From positions 3,286,001 through 3,350,000 of the forward strand of contig NW_025408671.1 of the NCBI RefSeq assembly GCF_020360975.1: a DNA stretch of 64,000 bases, read 5' to 3'. Under the pieces are notes generated by a model. It saw only the letters and a list, made by a program, of their open reading frames with translations, was not told where the DNA came from and did no database searches. A program made the position numbers and the translations under genes. Positions 22,947-35,000 of the stretch are shown in pieces. Source of the stretch: Hirsutella rhossiliensis. Taxonomy: Eukaryota > Ascomycota > Sordariomycetes > Hypocreales > Ophiocordycipitaceae. Numbering within the stretch: position 1 is the first letter of the stretch; every line of letters starts with the position of its first letter.

Positions 22947-25619
22947 TCACTCGTCCATCTCATCCTCCCGATCGTCGTTGCCGGCTGTAACAAATACCAG
23001 CCGCGAACCGTTACCGGCCGTTTGCCAAATCTGTAGCCACTGTTAGCTCCTCGGCACCAGGACATGCAGAGCATAAAAAGGAGACGGCAGCCTCGGCGGC
23101 AACTTACGTCGAGGGTCGTGTACTCTTCCAAGGCGCTCATCCACTGGTCCTCAGTGAAGCCCTTGGCGATAACGCGCTCCTTGACCTTTCGCATGCTCAG
23201 CTCCACGCCCAGGTCGTCGTCATCTTCGGCATCGTCTGCACGGCAGGCACCCGAGTCGGCAACGGCCTTGACCAGATTGTAAATGCGGCTGCTAGCATTG
23301 AGACCGCGGCGGGAGGAGCCCATCTCGGCGTTGAGGCTTTCCTTGCTAGCCTCGATGAGCCGCAGCGCCTCGTCGACGTCGTCCTGCGAAACTTGGTTGC
23401 TGAAGCGGAGGCGCGCAAGGGCCTGGGCCAGGCGAACGACGCCTAGGAGCGTACGGGGGGTCGTGTGCGTAAACTGCTTTCCCTTTTGCTCGGCACGTTT
23501 TTGCTGGTCGCGCAGACGCACGTACGTCTTGATCATGTAGTCGGAGACGGACTCGGGCACCACCGGCCGGTACGTGCGAGCCTGCGCCACGTAGGAGCGC
23601 ACCTCGTGGGGGCTGAAGACGACGTCGTCGCCGCCGAGATCGGGATGACGGCTGTTCATGTGGACGAATGCGACGTGCTTGGCGAGTTGCGCGTCGGAGT
23701 CGCGCGAAGGGGTATCGAGGAGGAGGAAGAGAACATCGAAACGCGACAGGAGAGCAGCAGGCAGGTTAATGTTTTCGACCGGAGAGATCCGCGGGTTATA
23801 CCGTCCGTACACGGGATTGGCGGCGGCGAGGATCGAGGTGCGCGCGTTGAGAGTCGTGGAGATGCCAGCCTTGGAGATGGAAATGGTCTGCTGCTCCATG
23901 ACTTCGTGAATGGCAGTGCGGTCATTTTCGTCCATCTTGTCGAATTCGTCAATGCAGCAGATGCCGTTGTCAGCCAGGACGAGAGCACCGCCTTCGAGCA
24001 CCATCTCGTCGGTGACGGGATCACGCATGACGGCAGCAGTTAGGCCGACACCACTGCTTCCGCGACCGGACGTGTAGACGCCTCGAGGAGCGACTTTTGA
24101 GATGTACTTGAGCAGCTGCGACTTGGCAACACCGGGATCACCCATCAAGCAGATGTTGATGTCGCCACGAATCTTCATGCCGTCGCCCATTTCCTTGTTG
24201 ACACCGCCAATGAGCAGTAGCAGAAGTGCCTTCTTGACGTCGAGGTGGCCGAAGATTTCGGGCGCGATTGACTTGGCTAGGAGCTCGTAGACCTGCCCGG
24301 TCTGCCTGTACTTGTCAATCCGCCGAACCAGCCGAGCATCGACAATCATTTCGCTGTAGGCCTTTTTATGTTGGTGGATGTGATGCGCTTCGACATAGGT
24401 ATCGGTCAGGAGGCCAGCTTTCATGGCCTTGAAGCCGGTGTAGGGCGTGGGCAGGAAGATGCCGGCAATGTCGATGACATCTCCCGGGTTGATCTTGCGA
24501 ACAAGGCTGCCGTAGCAGAGGACTGTGAGAGAACGGGGAATCTGGCCAATGGGGACCTGCTCCGCCATTTCTTGCACCTTGACCTCTTGGAAGGGCAGAA
24601 ACTTGGATGCTCGCGTCGACGGGTTCAGCTGGCCCTTGGACTGGTTCTTCTTGCAGTCCTCCGACGGGCACACTGCCAATGGTCCGTACTGCCTGTCGCT
24701 GATGGGCTGGAAAATCTCACACCCACAGCGATCGCAGGTATAGGCGCTGACTTGGACAATGGGCTTGACGTCCGACACGCGAGTCGCGATGGCTCGGACG
24801 GTGATGAGTTTCCCGATGTGATCACCGCGGACCTGGCGAACGGCGAGGGCCTTGGTCGGGTGGTCCGAGGTGCCGGAGCGAGGCTTGAAGACGAGGGTAT
24901 ATCGCCGCGTGAGCTCGGCAGGGAACTTGTCTTGCTCGGCCGTGGGGTCTCGCTCGGCCGCCTCCTGGAGCTCTCGGTTGCGAGCCTCGCGTCGCGCCAT
25001 CAGCACGTCGAGAACGTCGTCTTTGAAGCTACGCGCGGGTCAGCTCAGCTCACTGCGGACAAGGGGGCGCAAGGCTCACCTGGTTTCCGTATTTGGCGGG
25101 GGCATCGCGCTGTCGACAGCTCTGGAAACGATGTCGACGTAATGCTTGGTATTGGCCTCAATCGAGTCAATGAGCTTGAGGCTGTCGCCCGTTTGCTCTT
25201 CCCACTACGAGACTTGGGCGTCAGTCGAGCTCGGAGAGGGACGTTGGCACTGGCACGAACCGAGTGCAGGTCATCCAGATCAATGACGATCTCGTTGACG
25301 GTGCGGTCTGCCAGTTCTTGCAGTGCCTCCTTGTATTTATGGTGCGGCACTCTCCGGCGCTCCTTCTCCTGGCGACGACGCTCTACCGACTCTTGGTCCT
25401 CGTCCATGAAGTCGTCGTCACTGAGGTCATCGTCGTCGATGGTGACGTTGCCCAGGGCAGTGGCGATTGTGTGCTCGGGCGACGTCTTGAAGCCCGTCAG
25501 AAAGTCCTCAAACGCCTCTGCGACCAGTTAGAGCTCGCCGGCAAGGGTAGACACGGAACGGGAAACCGACTTTGCTGCGTCTCATAGTTGACGGGCGCCT
25601 TGAACTCGCGGAGCGCCAT
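22947..25619 (-). CDS. MCM7: DNA replication licensing factor Mcm7
   Basis: Subunit of the Mcm2-7 replicative helicase. Five exons, 25619-25571, 25517-25261, 25204-25080, 25028-23108 and 23030-22947, encode 811 residues; introns are 51-77 bp. Exon 1 is tiny ([16 protein letters not shown]), with a GTCGGT donor and CTAAC branch. A C4 zinc motif occupies about residues 242-269 (CDRC...CPSEDC). The ATPase core has Walker A GDPGVAKS at about 440-447, Walker B CIDEFDKM at about 502-509 and the arginine finger SRFD at about 572. The last exon supplies [19 protein letters not shown] and an acidic end. Without the final intron the frame would run into a non-conserved Arg/Trp-rich tail, so that reading is wrong. 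Divergent from PEX1. Confidence 0.96.
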
Positions 25620-26072
25620 CTTGCACGAGCGCGGGCAGGAGGACTCGACTGCTGGGTGGCGCCTGTGGGATGCAAGACGGGGGAGCGGGATAAGAGGGTG
25701 GCGAATGCGCTTCCACGATGATTGTGGTCGAGGGCAGAAATGGACGAGGTCGAGGAAAAGAGAGGTTGAGGTTTGGCTGGACGCATGGCGGGGCCCGGAC
25801 CACCACTAGACGCGCCTTTTCGCGTCGCGCGTCCCCAAAGTACCTGCACCGCCCCGCGTCCATTAAAGTGGCGGCCGTGCGCCACATGAGGCGTCGCGGC
25901 TTAGGCGCGCTGCTGCATGCAGTCGGAGCTCCGGGGCACGTGGTCGTCTTACCTCGGCCCTTTGACGCTGCGACTTGCGCCAGCCAAGCTCCCCGTCGTT
26001 CCCACACTAGGAGCTCAATTGCCATCCTGAGTCCTCCAAGGAAGAGAGTCGTGACTGTGTCGGCGGTCAGCC
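25620..26072. promoter_or_regulatory. Bidirectional promoter MCM7 / PEX1
   Basis: A 453-bp spacer between two divergent start codons. It contains a compact G1/S-type motif cluster at 25808-25831 (listed separately) about 190 bp before the MCM7 ATG. Confidence 0.5.
25808..25831 (-). promoter_or_regulatory. SCB/MCB-like cluster upstream of MCM7
   Basis: Read toward MCM7, the cluster contains CGCGAAAA (SCB consensus CRCGAAAA; TTTTCGCG on the plus strand at 25816-25823). It is flanked on both sides by GACGCG/GCGCG sequences resembling MCB cores. In yeasts MBF/SBF drive MCM genes at G1/S; the match here is by motif and position only. Confidence 0.4.
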
Positions 26073-29000
26073 ATGGGCCCCCGGAAGAATGCGCAGTCCA
26101 CCTCTGCCGAGCTGTCTCTTCTTCACCTCAAGAACTGCCTTGTCAACCTTCCCTCTTCGCTCGTCTCGCTGCTGATAAACGTCAACACGGTCAGTCTTTT
26201 TTTCACTCGCTCACATGTTCGACTCTTGCTCATGCCATCGGCAGCCCGTCCAGAATGTCGTCGTCGAGCTTAGCTACCGCGCCCCGTCGACCAATGGACA
26301 CTCCGCCACAGCCACTCCGCCGCCGCGATCCGTCTTTGTCGGATGGACGGGCATGCCCAGCAGGAGGAAACCGGCTTCTGTCGTCGGTCGCGATGGACTC
26401 ATGGGCTCCCGGGGCTCCATGCGCGATCATGAGACGCAGCTGGTCGAGATGGACGCCTCTCTAGCCCGCGCCCTGGAGCTCCCCGATGGCCTCAAAGTCA
26501 CCGCCACCGTTCACGTCGATCCACCCATGGCGCACACGATCAACATCGAGCCCCTGACTCCAGAAGACTGGGAGATGATTGAGTTGCACGCAACATTCCT
26601 CGAGTTGAACCTCTTGTCACAAGTTCGAGCCCTTCCAAATCCAGCCTACATGCTCGGCGGCAATACTCCCGTGCCTCCTCACCCCCTGACTCTTCATCTC
26701 TCCCCGACCTCGGCCGCAAATATCAAGGTCGTGTCGCTGGAGCCCGCGCTGCCGTCGGATGCCCCGTTTGCGAAGCTGTCCGCAAACGCCGAGGTCATTG
26801 TTGCTCCCAAGACGAGAGCCAAGGCCACTCAGAGCAGCGGCGACCACCGCAGTGTCGCGAGCACCTCCAAGTCGAGACGCAGCGGTACGAGCACGGTCCG
26901 CAGACGGAGCGCCAGAGAAGAGCCGAGGCCGACAATGTTTCTCCGGGCCATCGACAGGACAGCCTGCGATGATTGGTTCGATGATGGTCCGGTTTGCACC
27001 GACCTCTGTGTGTGGGTTGATCGAGACCTTCTATATACAAACTCTTTCAGAGGCGTCAACTACGTCGTGGTAGATGTCATCAAGCCTGCTGGGCTGCGCA
27101 AGCCGCAGCCCGAAGATGGATCGACTCCTGCTGTCACCATTGCTTCATCAAAGGTCGTGGCTAGCCTCAAGTCATGGGACGATCCGCCCAACGGGCAGGC
27201 TGCGGCCCTATCATCTCCTCTTTGCGTGGCGCTCGGCTGTTCTGGAATCGTCGGCGGCATCGTCAAGATTCAAGCGGCCCCGCAGCCACTGCAACAGGGC
27301 CAGGTGCAGCAGATCAAAGTCTTTCCTTTCGCGCTCGGGTCCAAGGCCGGCGAGGGGCTGCGGTTTGGCAGCGAGACAAAGGCCGAACAGGAAGAGTCGG
27401 CCAAGAAGTTCAGACACATGTATTCTGGTTCCCAAGGCGCGGGAGGCTTGCTTCAGGGACCCATCACCGACGGCCTTGTCGTCGGGCTCTGCGAAGGCAT
27501 CGAGGCACCCCATGGGTGGGAAGGCGGCGTGGTCAAGTTTGAGCACAGGGCGGACACGGCGGTCCAGGAGAAGAGCAAAGAGGCGGCCCTGTGGATGACG
27601 AGCTTGGACTCCAAGGTTTCCATTGAGTTTCAGCAACCGCAGCCCCGGCCACCTTGGATGGCCAACTCCGATGTATTTGAGTTGCAGCCATCGGACGACT
27701 CCTTCTTGGTGGGCATCGACGCTCTACTGGCGAGCCTACAGTCGCATCTCGCTCACATGTCGTCGGTGCTGTTGACGGGCACGATGGGCTCGGGCAAGAC
27801 GGCCGTGGCAAAGCACCTGGCCAAGAGACTGCGCCAAGAAAGCCTGTCCTATACGCTTTATTTCTCCTGCCGAAAGTTGGTCAACGATGAAACAAGCGTG
27901 TCCACAATCAAGGAAACGCTGAATCGTATTTTCCTGTCCGCAAGCTGGGGGGCCAGACTGGGCGGTAGGGCCCTCGTCGTGCTCGATGACCTCGACAGGC
28001 TGTGTCCTGTGGAAACGGAGCTGCAGGTGGGAAACGACAACGGGCGGAGCCGACAAGTGAGCGAAACCATACGGTCAGTTGTCCGGCAGTTCTGCACGAG
28101 AGATAGTGGCGTTGTCCTCTTGGCCACGGCTGAAGGGAAAGACTCAATCAACAACGTCGTGGTAAGCGGTCACGTTGTTCGGGAGATTGTCGAACTGAAG
28201 GCGCCTGACAAGGAAGCGAGGCGGCGAGTCCTGGAAACGATTGCGAAGCAAGGCGCGGTGGCAGCCGACCATGGCCAGGGACCGGCAAGCGACAACAGTC
28301 GTCCGCCAACTTCTGACGGCAGCGCGGCAGGGGATGACGGCGATGCTTGGATGCATGGCTCGGGGCCGCATCGACCCAGAGCTGGCGCTGGCGGCTTCGC
28401 TCTCGCCTCAGACCTCGACTTGCTGGACATTGCGGGCATGACGGATGGCTACATGCCCGGCGACCTGGTGGTTCTGGTTTGCCGGGCCAGAAACGAGGCC
28501 ATGATCCGCTCCATCGGCGATTCGCCATTCCAGGATGGCTCTGGCGCCATTTGTCTCGGCCGTGCAGATTTCGACAAGGCATTGAAGGGCTTCACGCCGG
28601 CGTCCCTGCGCAATGTGTCGCTGCAGAGCTCGACGACGACGTTTGCGTCCATCGGGGGCTTGCACGAGACGCGCAAGGTGCTCCTCGAGACGCTCGAGTA
28701 CCCGACAAAGTACGCGCCCATCTTTGCGCAATGCCCGCTCCGCCTGCGGTCGGGACTGCTCCTTTACGGCTATCCCGGCTGCGGCAAGACGCTCCTCGCC
28801 AGCGCCGTGGCCGGAGAGTGCGGCCTCAACTTCATCAGCGTCAAGGGGCCCGAGATCCTTAACAAGTACATAGGCGCCTCCGAGAAGAGCGTCAGAGACC
28901 TGTTTGACCGAGCGCAAGCGGCGAGGCCGTGTGTCCTATTCTTCGACGAGTTCGACTCCATCGCCCCCAAGCGAGGCCACGACTCCACGGGTGTCACGGA

Positions 29001-29784
29001 CAGGGTGGTCAACCAGCTCTTGACGCAGATGGACGGCGCCGAGGGCTTGTCGGGGGTGTACGTCCTGGCGGCGACATCGCGCCCCGATCTCATCGATCCG
29101 GCGCTGCTGCGGCCCGGGCGGTTGGACAAGTCACTGCTCTGCGACATGCCACGCCTAGCCGACCGTCTCGACATACTCAAGTCGTTATTCCAGAAAGTAC
29201 GGTTGTCGAGCGAGCTAACCGAGTCGGACGATATCTTGACGGACGTTGCGCGCCGTACAGAAGGGTTTTCCGGAGCTGATCTGCAGGCCCTGGTGTCCAA
29301 CGCACAGCTCGAGGCCATCCACGACGTGCTCAACACGAATGCTCCTCCAATGTCGGCATCCCGGCGCGGAGCTGGACAAAAGGCAACCGCGCAGCACTCC
29401 ACTCCGAGCTTCGTGCAGTTCCGCTACGGTACCGGTCCGGCGGACAAGGTCGCTGCGCAGAGCACGTCTGACGCTCTCGTCGAAAATGCGGCAATCGTGT
29501 CCAAGCTGGAACAGATCAGACTGGCCCGCAAAACGGCCAAGCAAGCGCGCAGAGGCGCGGGCGGCGAGGACCGAGAGGAAAAGGAGACGACGGAGCAGCA
29601 AAGAGAGGTGATTATGGAGTGGTCGCACCTCGCCAAGGCCCTCGAGAACACGAGGGCGAGCATCAGCGCAGCCGAGGGGGCGCGGCTACAGAGAATATAC
29701 AGGGAGTTTGTCGAGGGGAGGAGCGGGCAGATGAAGGACGGCCAGGGAAGCATGGAGATTGGAGAGAGGAGTAGTTTGATGTAG
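26073..29784 (+). CDS. PEX1: Peroxisomal biogenesis AAA ATPase Pex1
   Basis: With Pex6 it extracts ubiquitinated Pex5 from the peroxisomal membrane. Exons 26073-26189 and 26245-29784 (55-bp intron, GTCAGT donor, CGGCAG acceptor) encode 1218 residues, usual for fungal Pex1. The splice restores INVNT|PVQNVVVEL of the N-terminal double-psi barrel domain. D1 has a Walker A-like GTMGSGKT at 551-558 and VVLDDLDRL as Walker B. D2 has Walker A GYPGCGKT at 881-888, Walker B LFFDEFD (D940/E941) and the second region of homology ending in RPGRLDKSLL. As usual for Pex1, D2 is the better-conserved ATPase. The C-terminal region is acidic/basic and helical. Only 118 bp separate its stop from the convergent HAL2-type gene. 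Confidence 0.95.
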
Positions 29785-29902
29785 CCGCCGCCGCAGCCGC
29801 CGCCACGCGCTCTCCTAGTCAAAATGGCAGCTGGACACTGTCGCGAGGAAGAACGCGCGGCAGTGCGTCCAGGCCCGATGAATGTGTCGGCGCTCTATGC
29901 TT

Positions 29903-31003
29903 CTATAAGTGGCCTTGAGCGGACCCGTCCCCGTCCGGCTCCTCTTCTTTCCTGGTCAGTTCCTGGGCCAGTGACAGGATCTTATCGTGAATATCTGCAT
30001 GAGCAACGACGAGGCCGCGGTTCCGGCTCAGATAGCGGCCGGCGCCAAAGTCAATGGCCCGGCCGTCGAGGTCCGTGGCCCTGCCGCCGACCTCTGCGTA
30101 GATGAGCTGCGCGCCGGCGTGGTCCCAGATGCACGACCTGCCCCTGGACCCTGCCGGGATGCGCACCAGCGCGTGCCCGCCGCCGACGACGAGGGCCGCG
30201 TACCGCACGTGCGAGGACCACACGTCGGTGCCGGGAAACGGGGCGCCGAGCCGCGCCGCGAGCTGCTGCATGACGGCGCGGCTCGACGGCGGGTTCAGGT
30301 GGCAGTCGACGACGTGGACGTGGCCGAGACCCCGGGGCGGCTCGAGGCGCTGTAGTCGGCGGGGGACCGGCGCCGGCGGGGAGGAGCTGTCGGGCGAGGA
30401 GGGCAGGGCGAAGAGGTTGACGCCGTGGCCCCGGGCCGCCGAGAGCATGATGCCGAGGCCGTGCGAGTCGACGCTCGACTCGCTGACGCGGCCGTCGGGA
30501 TCCAGCTTCAGATTGGGACACGCCAGCACGCCGACGACCTCGTGGCCGTCCTGGACGAGGGCGAGCGAGACGGCGTACTGCTCGCCCCGGAGGAACGCGG
30601 CGGTGCCGTCGACGGGATCCATGACCCAGAAGCGGCCGTCGGGCCCACCGGCGCCGCGCCCGCCAAGGTCGATGAGGCCGAGCATCTCGTCCACCGACAC
30701 CGCCGACGCCGCGGCCGCGGAGAAGAGCTCGTAGACGCGATCCCGCAGGGCGGCGTCACGACGGAGCAGCCCCGAGTCCTCCTCGCCGACAAACGCGTCC
30801 CCCGGGAACGCGGCGCGCAGGGCGGCGATGAGGAGCGCCTGCGCCGCAAAGTCGGCCACGGTCACGGGCGACGCGTCCTGTTTGGACACCTCGCTGACGG
30901 CGCGCAGCACGCCCTTTGTGAGCCGGGCGGCCGCCACCACCGCCGCCTCGGCCACCTCGCGCTCGCGCTGCCAGCCGCCGCTGCTGGCTGGACCGGCAGA
31001 CAT
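29903..31003 (-). CDS. 3'(2'),5'-bisphosphate nucleotidase (Hal2/Met22 type)
   Basis: Hydrolyses 3'-phosphoadenosine 5'-phosphate (PAP) to AMP in sulfate assimilation; Hal2 homologues are Li+/Na+-sensitive and linked to salt tolerance. A single exon of 366 residues from ATG 31003 (MSAGPASSGG). Inositol-monophosphatase-fold motifs are present: PVTVADFAAQALLIAAL, VGEEDSGLL (metal-binding Glu pair), WVMDPVDGTAAFLRGEQYAVSLALV (metal-binding Asp pair) and IWDHAGAQLI near the C terminus. The usual DGTKGF is DGTAAF here. The frame is open 63 codons upstream of the chosen ATG, but that part is basic and non-conserved. It could be a paralogue with shifted substrate preference. Confidence 0.88.
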   Translation of the reverse strand: MSAGPASSGGWQREREVAEAAVVAAARLTKGVLRAVSEVSKQDASPVTVADFAAQALLIAALRAAFPGDAFVGEEDSGLLRRDAALRDRVYELFSAAAASAVSVDEMLGLIDLGGRGAGGPDGRFWVMDPVDGTAAFLRGEQYAVSLALVQDGHEVVGVLACPNLKLDPDGRVSESSVDSHGLGIMLSAARGHGVNLFALPSSPDSSSPPAPVPRRLQRLEPPRGLGHVHVVDCHLNPPSSRAVMQQLAARLGAPFPGTDVWSSHVRYAALVVGGGHALVRIPAGSRGRSCIWDHAGAQLIYAEVGGRATDLDGRAIDFGAGRYLSRNRGLVVAHADIHDKILSLAQELTRKEEEPDGDGSAQGHL

Positions 31004-32038
31004 GGTCCCGCGGGGAATGGCGGACCTTGTTTTTCTGAGGCGTCGCGCAATGGTGGTCCGAGTCCCGTCTCGCTGATTTCTCTCTCGTGTGCTGGCGACG
31101 TGGTCTTGATTGACTCTGGACTCTGGAGGATGATGATGAAGCGGGGGTGATGCGCTACAAGACCGGTTTGGGATGTAAGTAGCTGGTGGCATTTTGCGGA
31201 TGAATTGACCAACCTCTCTACCTTATCACTCTCCATCTACAGAGGAAGTATAGCTCACGTTATCTTGCTTTCCTCTCATTTACAACTCCCGTATTTACCT
31301 CGCACATGAAAGTCGAAAAGCGTAAAGAAGCAGGCTGAAACTGAGACGGACCGCCTACCAGAGGCATCCCTACTCATGCACACAGCGACGCCCCTGATCG
31401 AGATGAAGAAGTTGAGAGGCTTCAGACATGGCACGTCGCGCCGCGTCCAGGAATATTCACGAAAGACAGTGCACAAGTCTTGGGCCACACAAGTTTTTGT
31501 ACGGCCTCCTACCGCCAATTCGGCCCTCGTCAACGTGGTCACGTAGCTACTCTAGGACAGCATCCTATAAAGCTGCCGTCCTGGCTTTCTCTGCCAAATC
31601 GCCTTCGAATCGGCCATTCTTCCATGCTGCACCGCCTCACCCCTCCCCTTCTTGCGTGATGGGCAAAGACCACACTCTCACCCTCCCAGTGCGGCAGCGA
31701 CAGGGTCTGGGCGAGGCATGGAAGAGAGGGATACAAAAAGAAGAAAGAAACCAACACAGAAATCGAAAAGGCTCGAGGAAGGGGCAGCTCGGCGTGTCCA
31801 GCGATCCTGGCAGGCTGCCAAGACGCTCCGTCAAGCCGGCCGTGACCAAGTCCTCTGCCACCATTGTCTCTCTTCATGCAAATCGGGGTATGTTGCTCTC
31901 GAATTTCCACGCCATAAACAGTAATCCTCAACCTTTGTACCAAACTCCGGCCGATGCAGAATAGGTGCCAAACGAAAATCTCTCATTCCAACCACGATCC
32001 TCCCCCTGAGTCGCCGGATGCCGGCTCTCGCTTGGTGC
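31004..32038. other. Intergenic region between CHD1 3' end and HAL2-type gene
   Basis: A 1.0-kb region: promoter of the nucleotidase gene and 3' UTR of CHD1 (both on the minus strand). Plus-strand open frames here lack recognisable domains. No RNA or repeat is evident. Confidence 0.5.
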
Positions 32039-35000
32039 TCAGCGGCTTGTCCCGGCGCCGTTGGTCCGCGCAGAACCCGAGTTGGCTTCCTGTTTGCTGT
32101 TGCGAGCACGCAGCGTGCGATACATGTTGCCCAGTCGCTGGCCCGTGACGCTCTTGCTGGTATCATCAACCGGCCAGAGCGCCGCCAAGAAGTCCCTAAA
32201 CACGTCAGGTTAGCATCGTCGTCGGTCAGTCATTGGGCCGGATCAAATACGAACCAGAAATTGTTCTTCAGGTCATCATCTCCTGCAGGGTGTGAAAACT
32301 TATCGTCGAGAAAGCGGCCAATCGCAACAAGCTCTTCGCCAAATATGTTCGCCCGTTCCTTGCTCGACTTGACGTTTTCCTTGGTCGTCGATAGGATCCT
32401 CTCGAAGTTTGCCCGGACCGGCTTCAGCAGGAACCAGATCATGGCATCGTTGTCCTTGTCCCTCTGGTCCTTGTTGTCGCCGATACGGCGGAGTTCGTCA
32501 AGCCGTCGAAGGGCGCTAGCTCTGCGTTCGTCCTGCGGCCGGGCCTCGTGGTGCTCTTGTTCTCGGGGGCCTGAGCGATCATCTCGACGGCGATCGTCGC
32601 GACGGTTGTCATCGCGATGGTGATCGTCCCGACGGTAATCGTCGCGGTGGCGCGGAGTGTCTCGGTGACGCTCGTCTTCGTCGCGGTGCCGGCGCTTGTC
32701 AAACCGATCACGATCTTCTCCGTGCATACTCGGGCGGCGCCCGTCGTCCGTGCGGCGATGCTTTGGGCTGCGACCGCCATCGTGCGAGGCATGTTTGCGC
32801 TTGAATTCGGGCCTGGAAGAGCCACGATCATCGGCATGGCTGCGAGGCCGATGATTGTCGCTATGCGAATGGTCCCTCTCCCGCTCGCGATTCTTCTTGA
32901 CGCCGTGAGGCGCGGGCGAAGCCGTGCCGCTCCCACGATGGCCGTTGGCCAAGTGATGCTTCTTGTTGCGGTGGTGGCCATCGCCGGCTTTTGGACCAGC
33001 GCGGTCGCCGGAATGCTTCGTCTGCAGCACCGAGAGGAGGTATTCGGAGCGACGGACCAGATGCACAGCGCCCGGAGCCTTGAGCTTGTCGTTGGCTTTG
33101 GAGCGCTCCTCCTTCTTTCCCACTCGATGTTCCTCCAAGAAGAGCTTGCCCGCCATCTCGAGCTCGGGGTCGTCCCGAATCTGAACCCAGGCACCAAAGC
33201 CGTGTCTGTCGATGCCGATGAGAAGCATGGCGTCCTCTTTGGCTCCCCAAGGGCAGCTGTAATTGGTGCCCTTTGTGGCGTCGGCCAAGCGGAACGATCT
33301 CCACTCAGCTTGGCTCCGAATGGCCTGCCGAAGCAGCTGGAGTTGCTTGGGTCGTTCGATTGCCGTCTCCGCATTGACTTTCTTCAGCTCTCCGAAATCT
33401 ATCAGGACGGCCTTTCTATCCTTCTTTGTAAGGGCCTTGCCGGTCCTCTTTTCCTCGTCGGCAACCTTGCTGTTGTTCTCGTCCAAAGCCTGCTGAGCAG
33501 CCTTGATGAAGTCATCGAGCACAGACTTGACAAACTCCGGGTCTCTCTCAACAAGCTTGGCCTCTTGAATGATGTCGTCGCTGCGATGGTCCATCGATCC
33601 GAAGCGAAAGTAGGCCTTGATGAGGTTTCGCTGTTCCTTGTCGTTCAGTGGGCGCTTCGGATCGGCCAGGAGGGCTCGCTGCTCCTCTTCCTCTTGCTGC
33701 TGCTCCCTCTGGCGCTTCTTGAGCCGATCTGCACGGTCATTCTCCTTGTTGCGGCTCTTCATGGTGGCCCTGCGAGGTGCGTTCTCAGCGGCGAGCCTCG
33801 CGACATACTCCTCGTGCTGCCGGTCTTTTTCCTCGGCTTTGATCTCCGCCAACTTGTCGGCAGGGATGATCTGATCCCAGTCCAGGTTGATGTCGTCCAC
33901 CTTGACGTCGGTAATCTGCATAAAGTTTTCCCAGTCGATGCCGCCGCTGCTGAGATTGATCTTATCGTCCACCTTTGTCTTGGTGATCTCGGCATTCTCC
34001 AGAATCGAGTCAATGTCGAGCTGCTCGAGCCGCTCCTGGTTTCCGCTTTGTTCAAACATCTTGGAGGACCGCATCTTCAAGACTAGCTGGATATCCTCGG
34101 ACGACGAAGGGCCTTCGGTTCTGATTCCCTTGTGGTCCATTTTTTCCTTGAAAGCCGCCTTGCCGTCGTCAGTGACGCCCGCCTGGATCGTCAAGTACTC
34201 CAGAAGTAGTTTATTCCGGGCCCGTTCCAAGACCTCCTCTTCGACCGTCTCTTTGGAGACCAGTCGATATATGTTGACCGGCCTCTTTTGTCCGATCCGG
34301 TGAGCTCTCGCCATGGCCTGCAGGTCAGCCTGGGGGTTCCAGTCCGAATCGAAGATGACAACAGTGTCGGCAGTCATCAGATTGATTCCCAAGCCACCAG
34401 CCCGGGTGGAGAGGAGGAAGCAAAAGTCATCGCTGTCGTCCGCGTTGAAGTGATTGATTGCCATCCGGCGCGGGCCTGCTGCGATGGTGCCATCCAAGCG
34501 CTGGAACTTGTATCCTCTGAGTGACAGGTAGTCGCCGAGAATGTCGAGCATCTTGACCATCTGGCTGAAGATGAGGACACGATGGCCGTCCTTCTTGAGC
34601 TTTGAGAGGAGCTGGTCGAGTAGCATCATCTTGCCGCTGCTTGCGATGAGGCCCTTGATTTGGTCTTCGCGGCGAGTGCTCCCTGCCAGGACGCGTTCCT
34701 CTGCGCCGGGAAACATGTATGGATGGTTGCTGATTTTCTTGAGCTCCATCATGACGTTGAGAAGCGAGTTCTTATGGCCGCCGGTGGCGTCACACAGAGC
34801 GGCATAGTTTCTGGTGAGGATGTTCTTGTAGTAGTCCAGTTGGACGTCGGAGAGCTCTACACGAATGATCTTTTCCGTCTTGGGCGGCAGATCCGACTCA
34901 ACAGTCTCTTTCGTCCTCCGCAAGATGTAGGGTGCAATGGCTTTGTGGAGATCCTCCAGCTTCTCCTGAACGTCGTTGGCAGCGAGGGAGTCCAGGTCTT

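Noticed and set aside
22856..23107. Alternative MCM7 C terminus reading through the last intron
   Set aside because: Non-conserved Arg/Trp-rich tail. Splicing 23031-23107 gives the conserved [19 protein letters not shown] ending.
32617..34086. Long (489-codon) open frame on the plus strand
   Set aside because: It lies wholly antisense to CHD1 exon 3, has no domain, and is expected from GC-rich codon use opposite a conserved gene.
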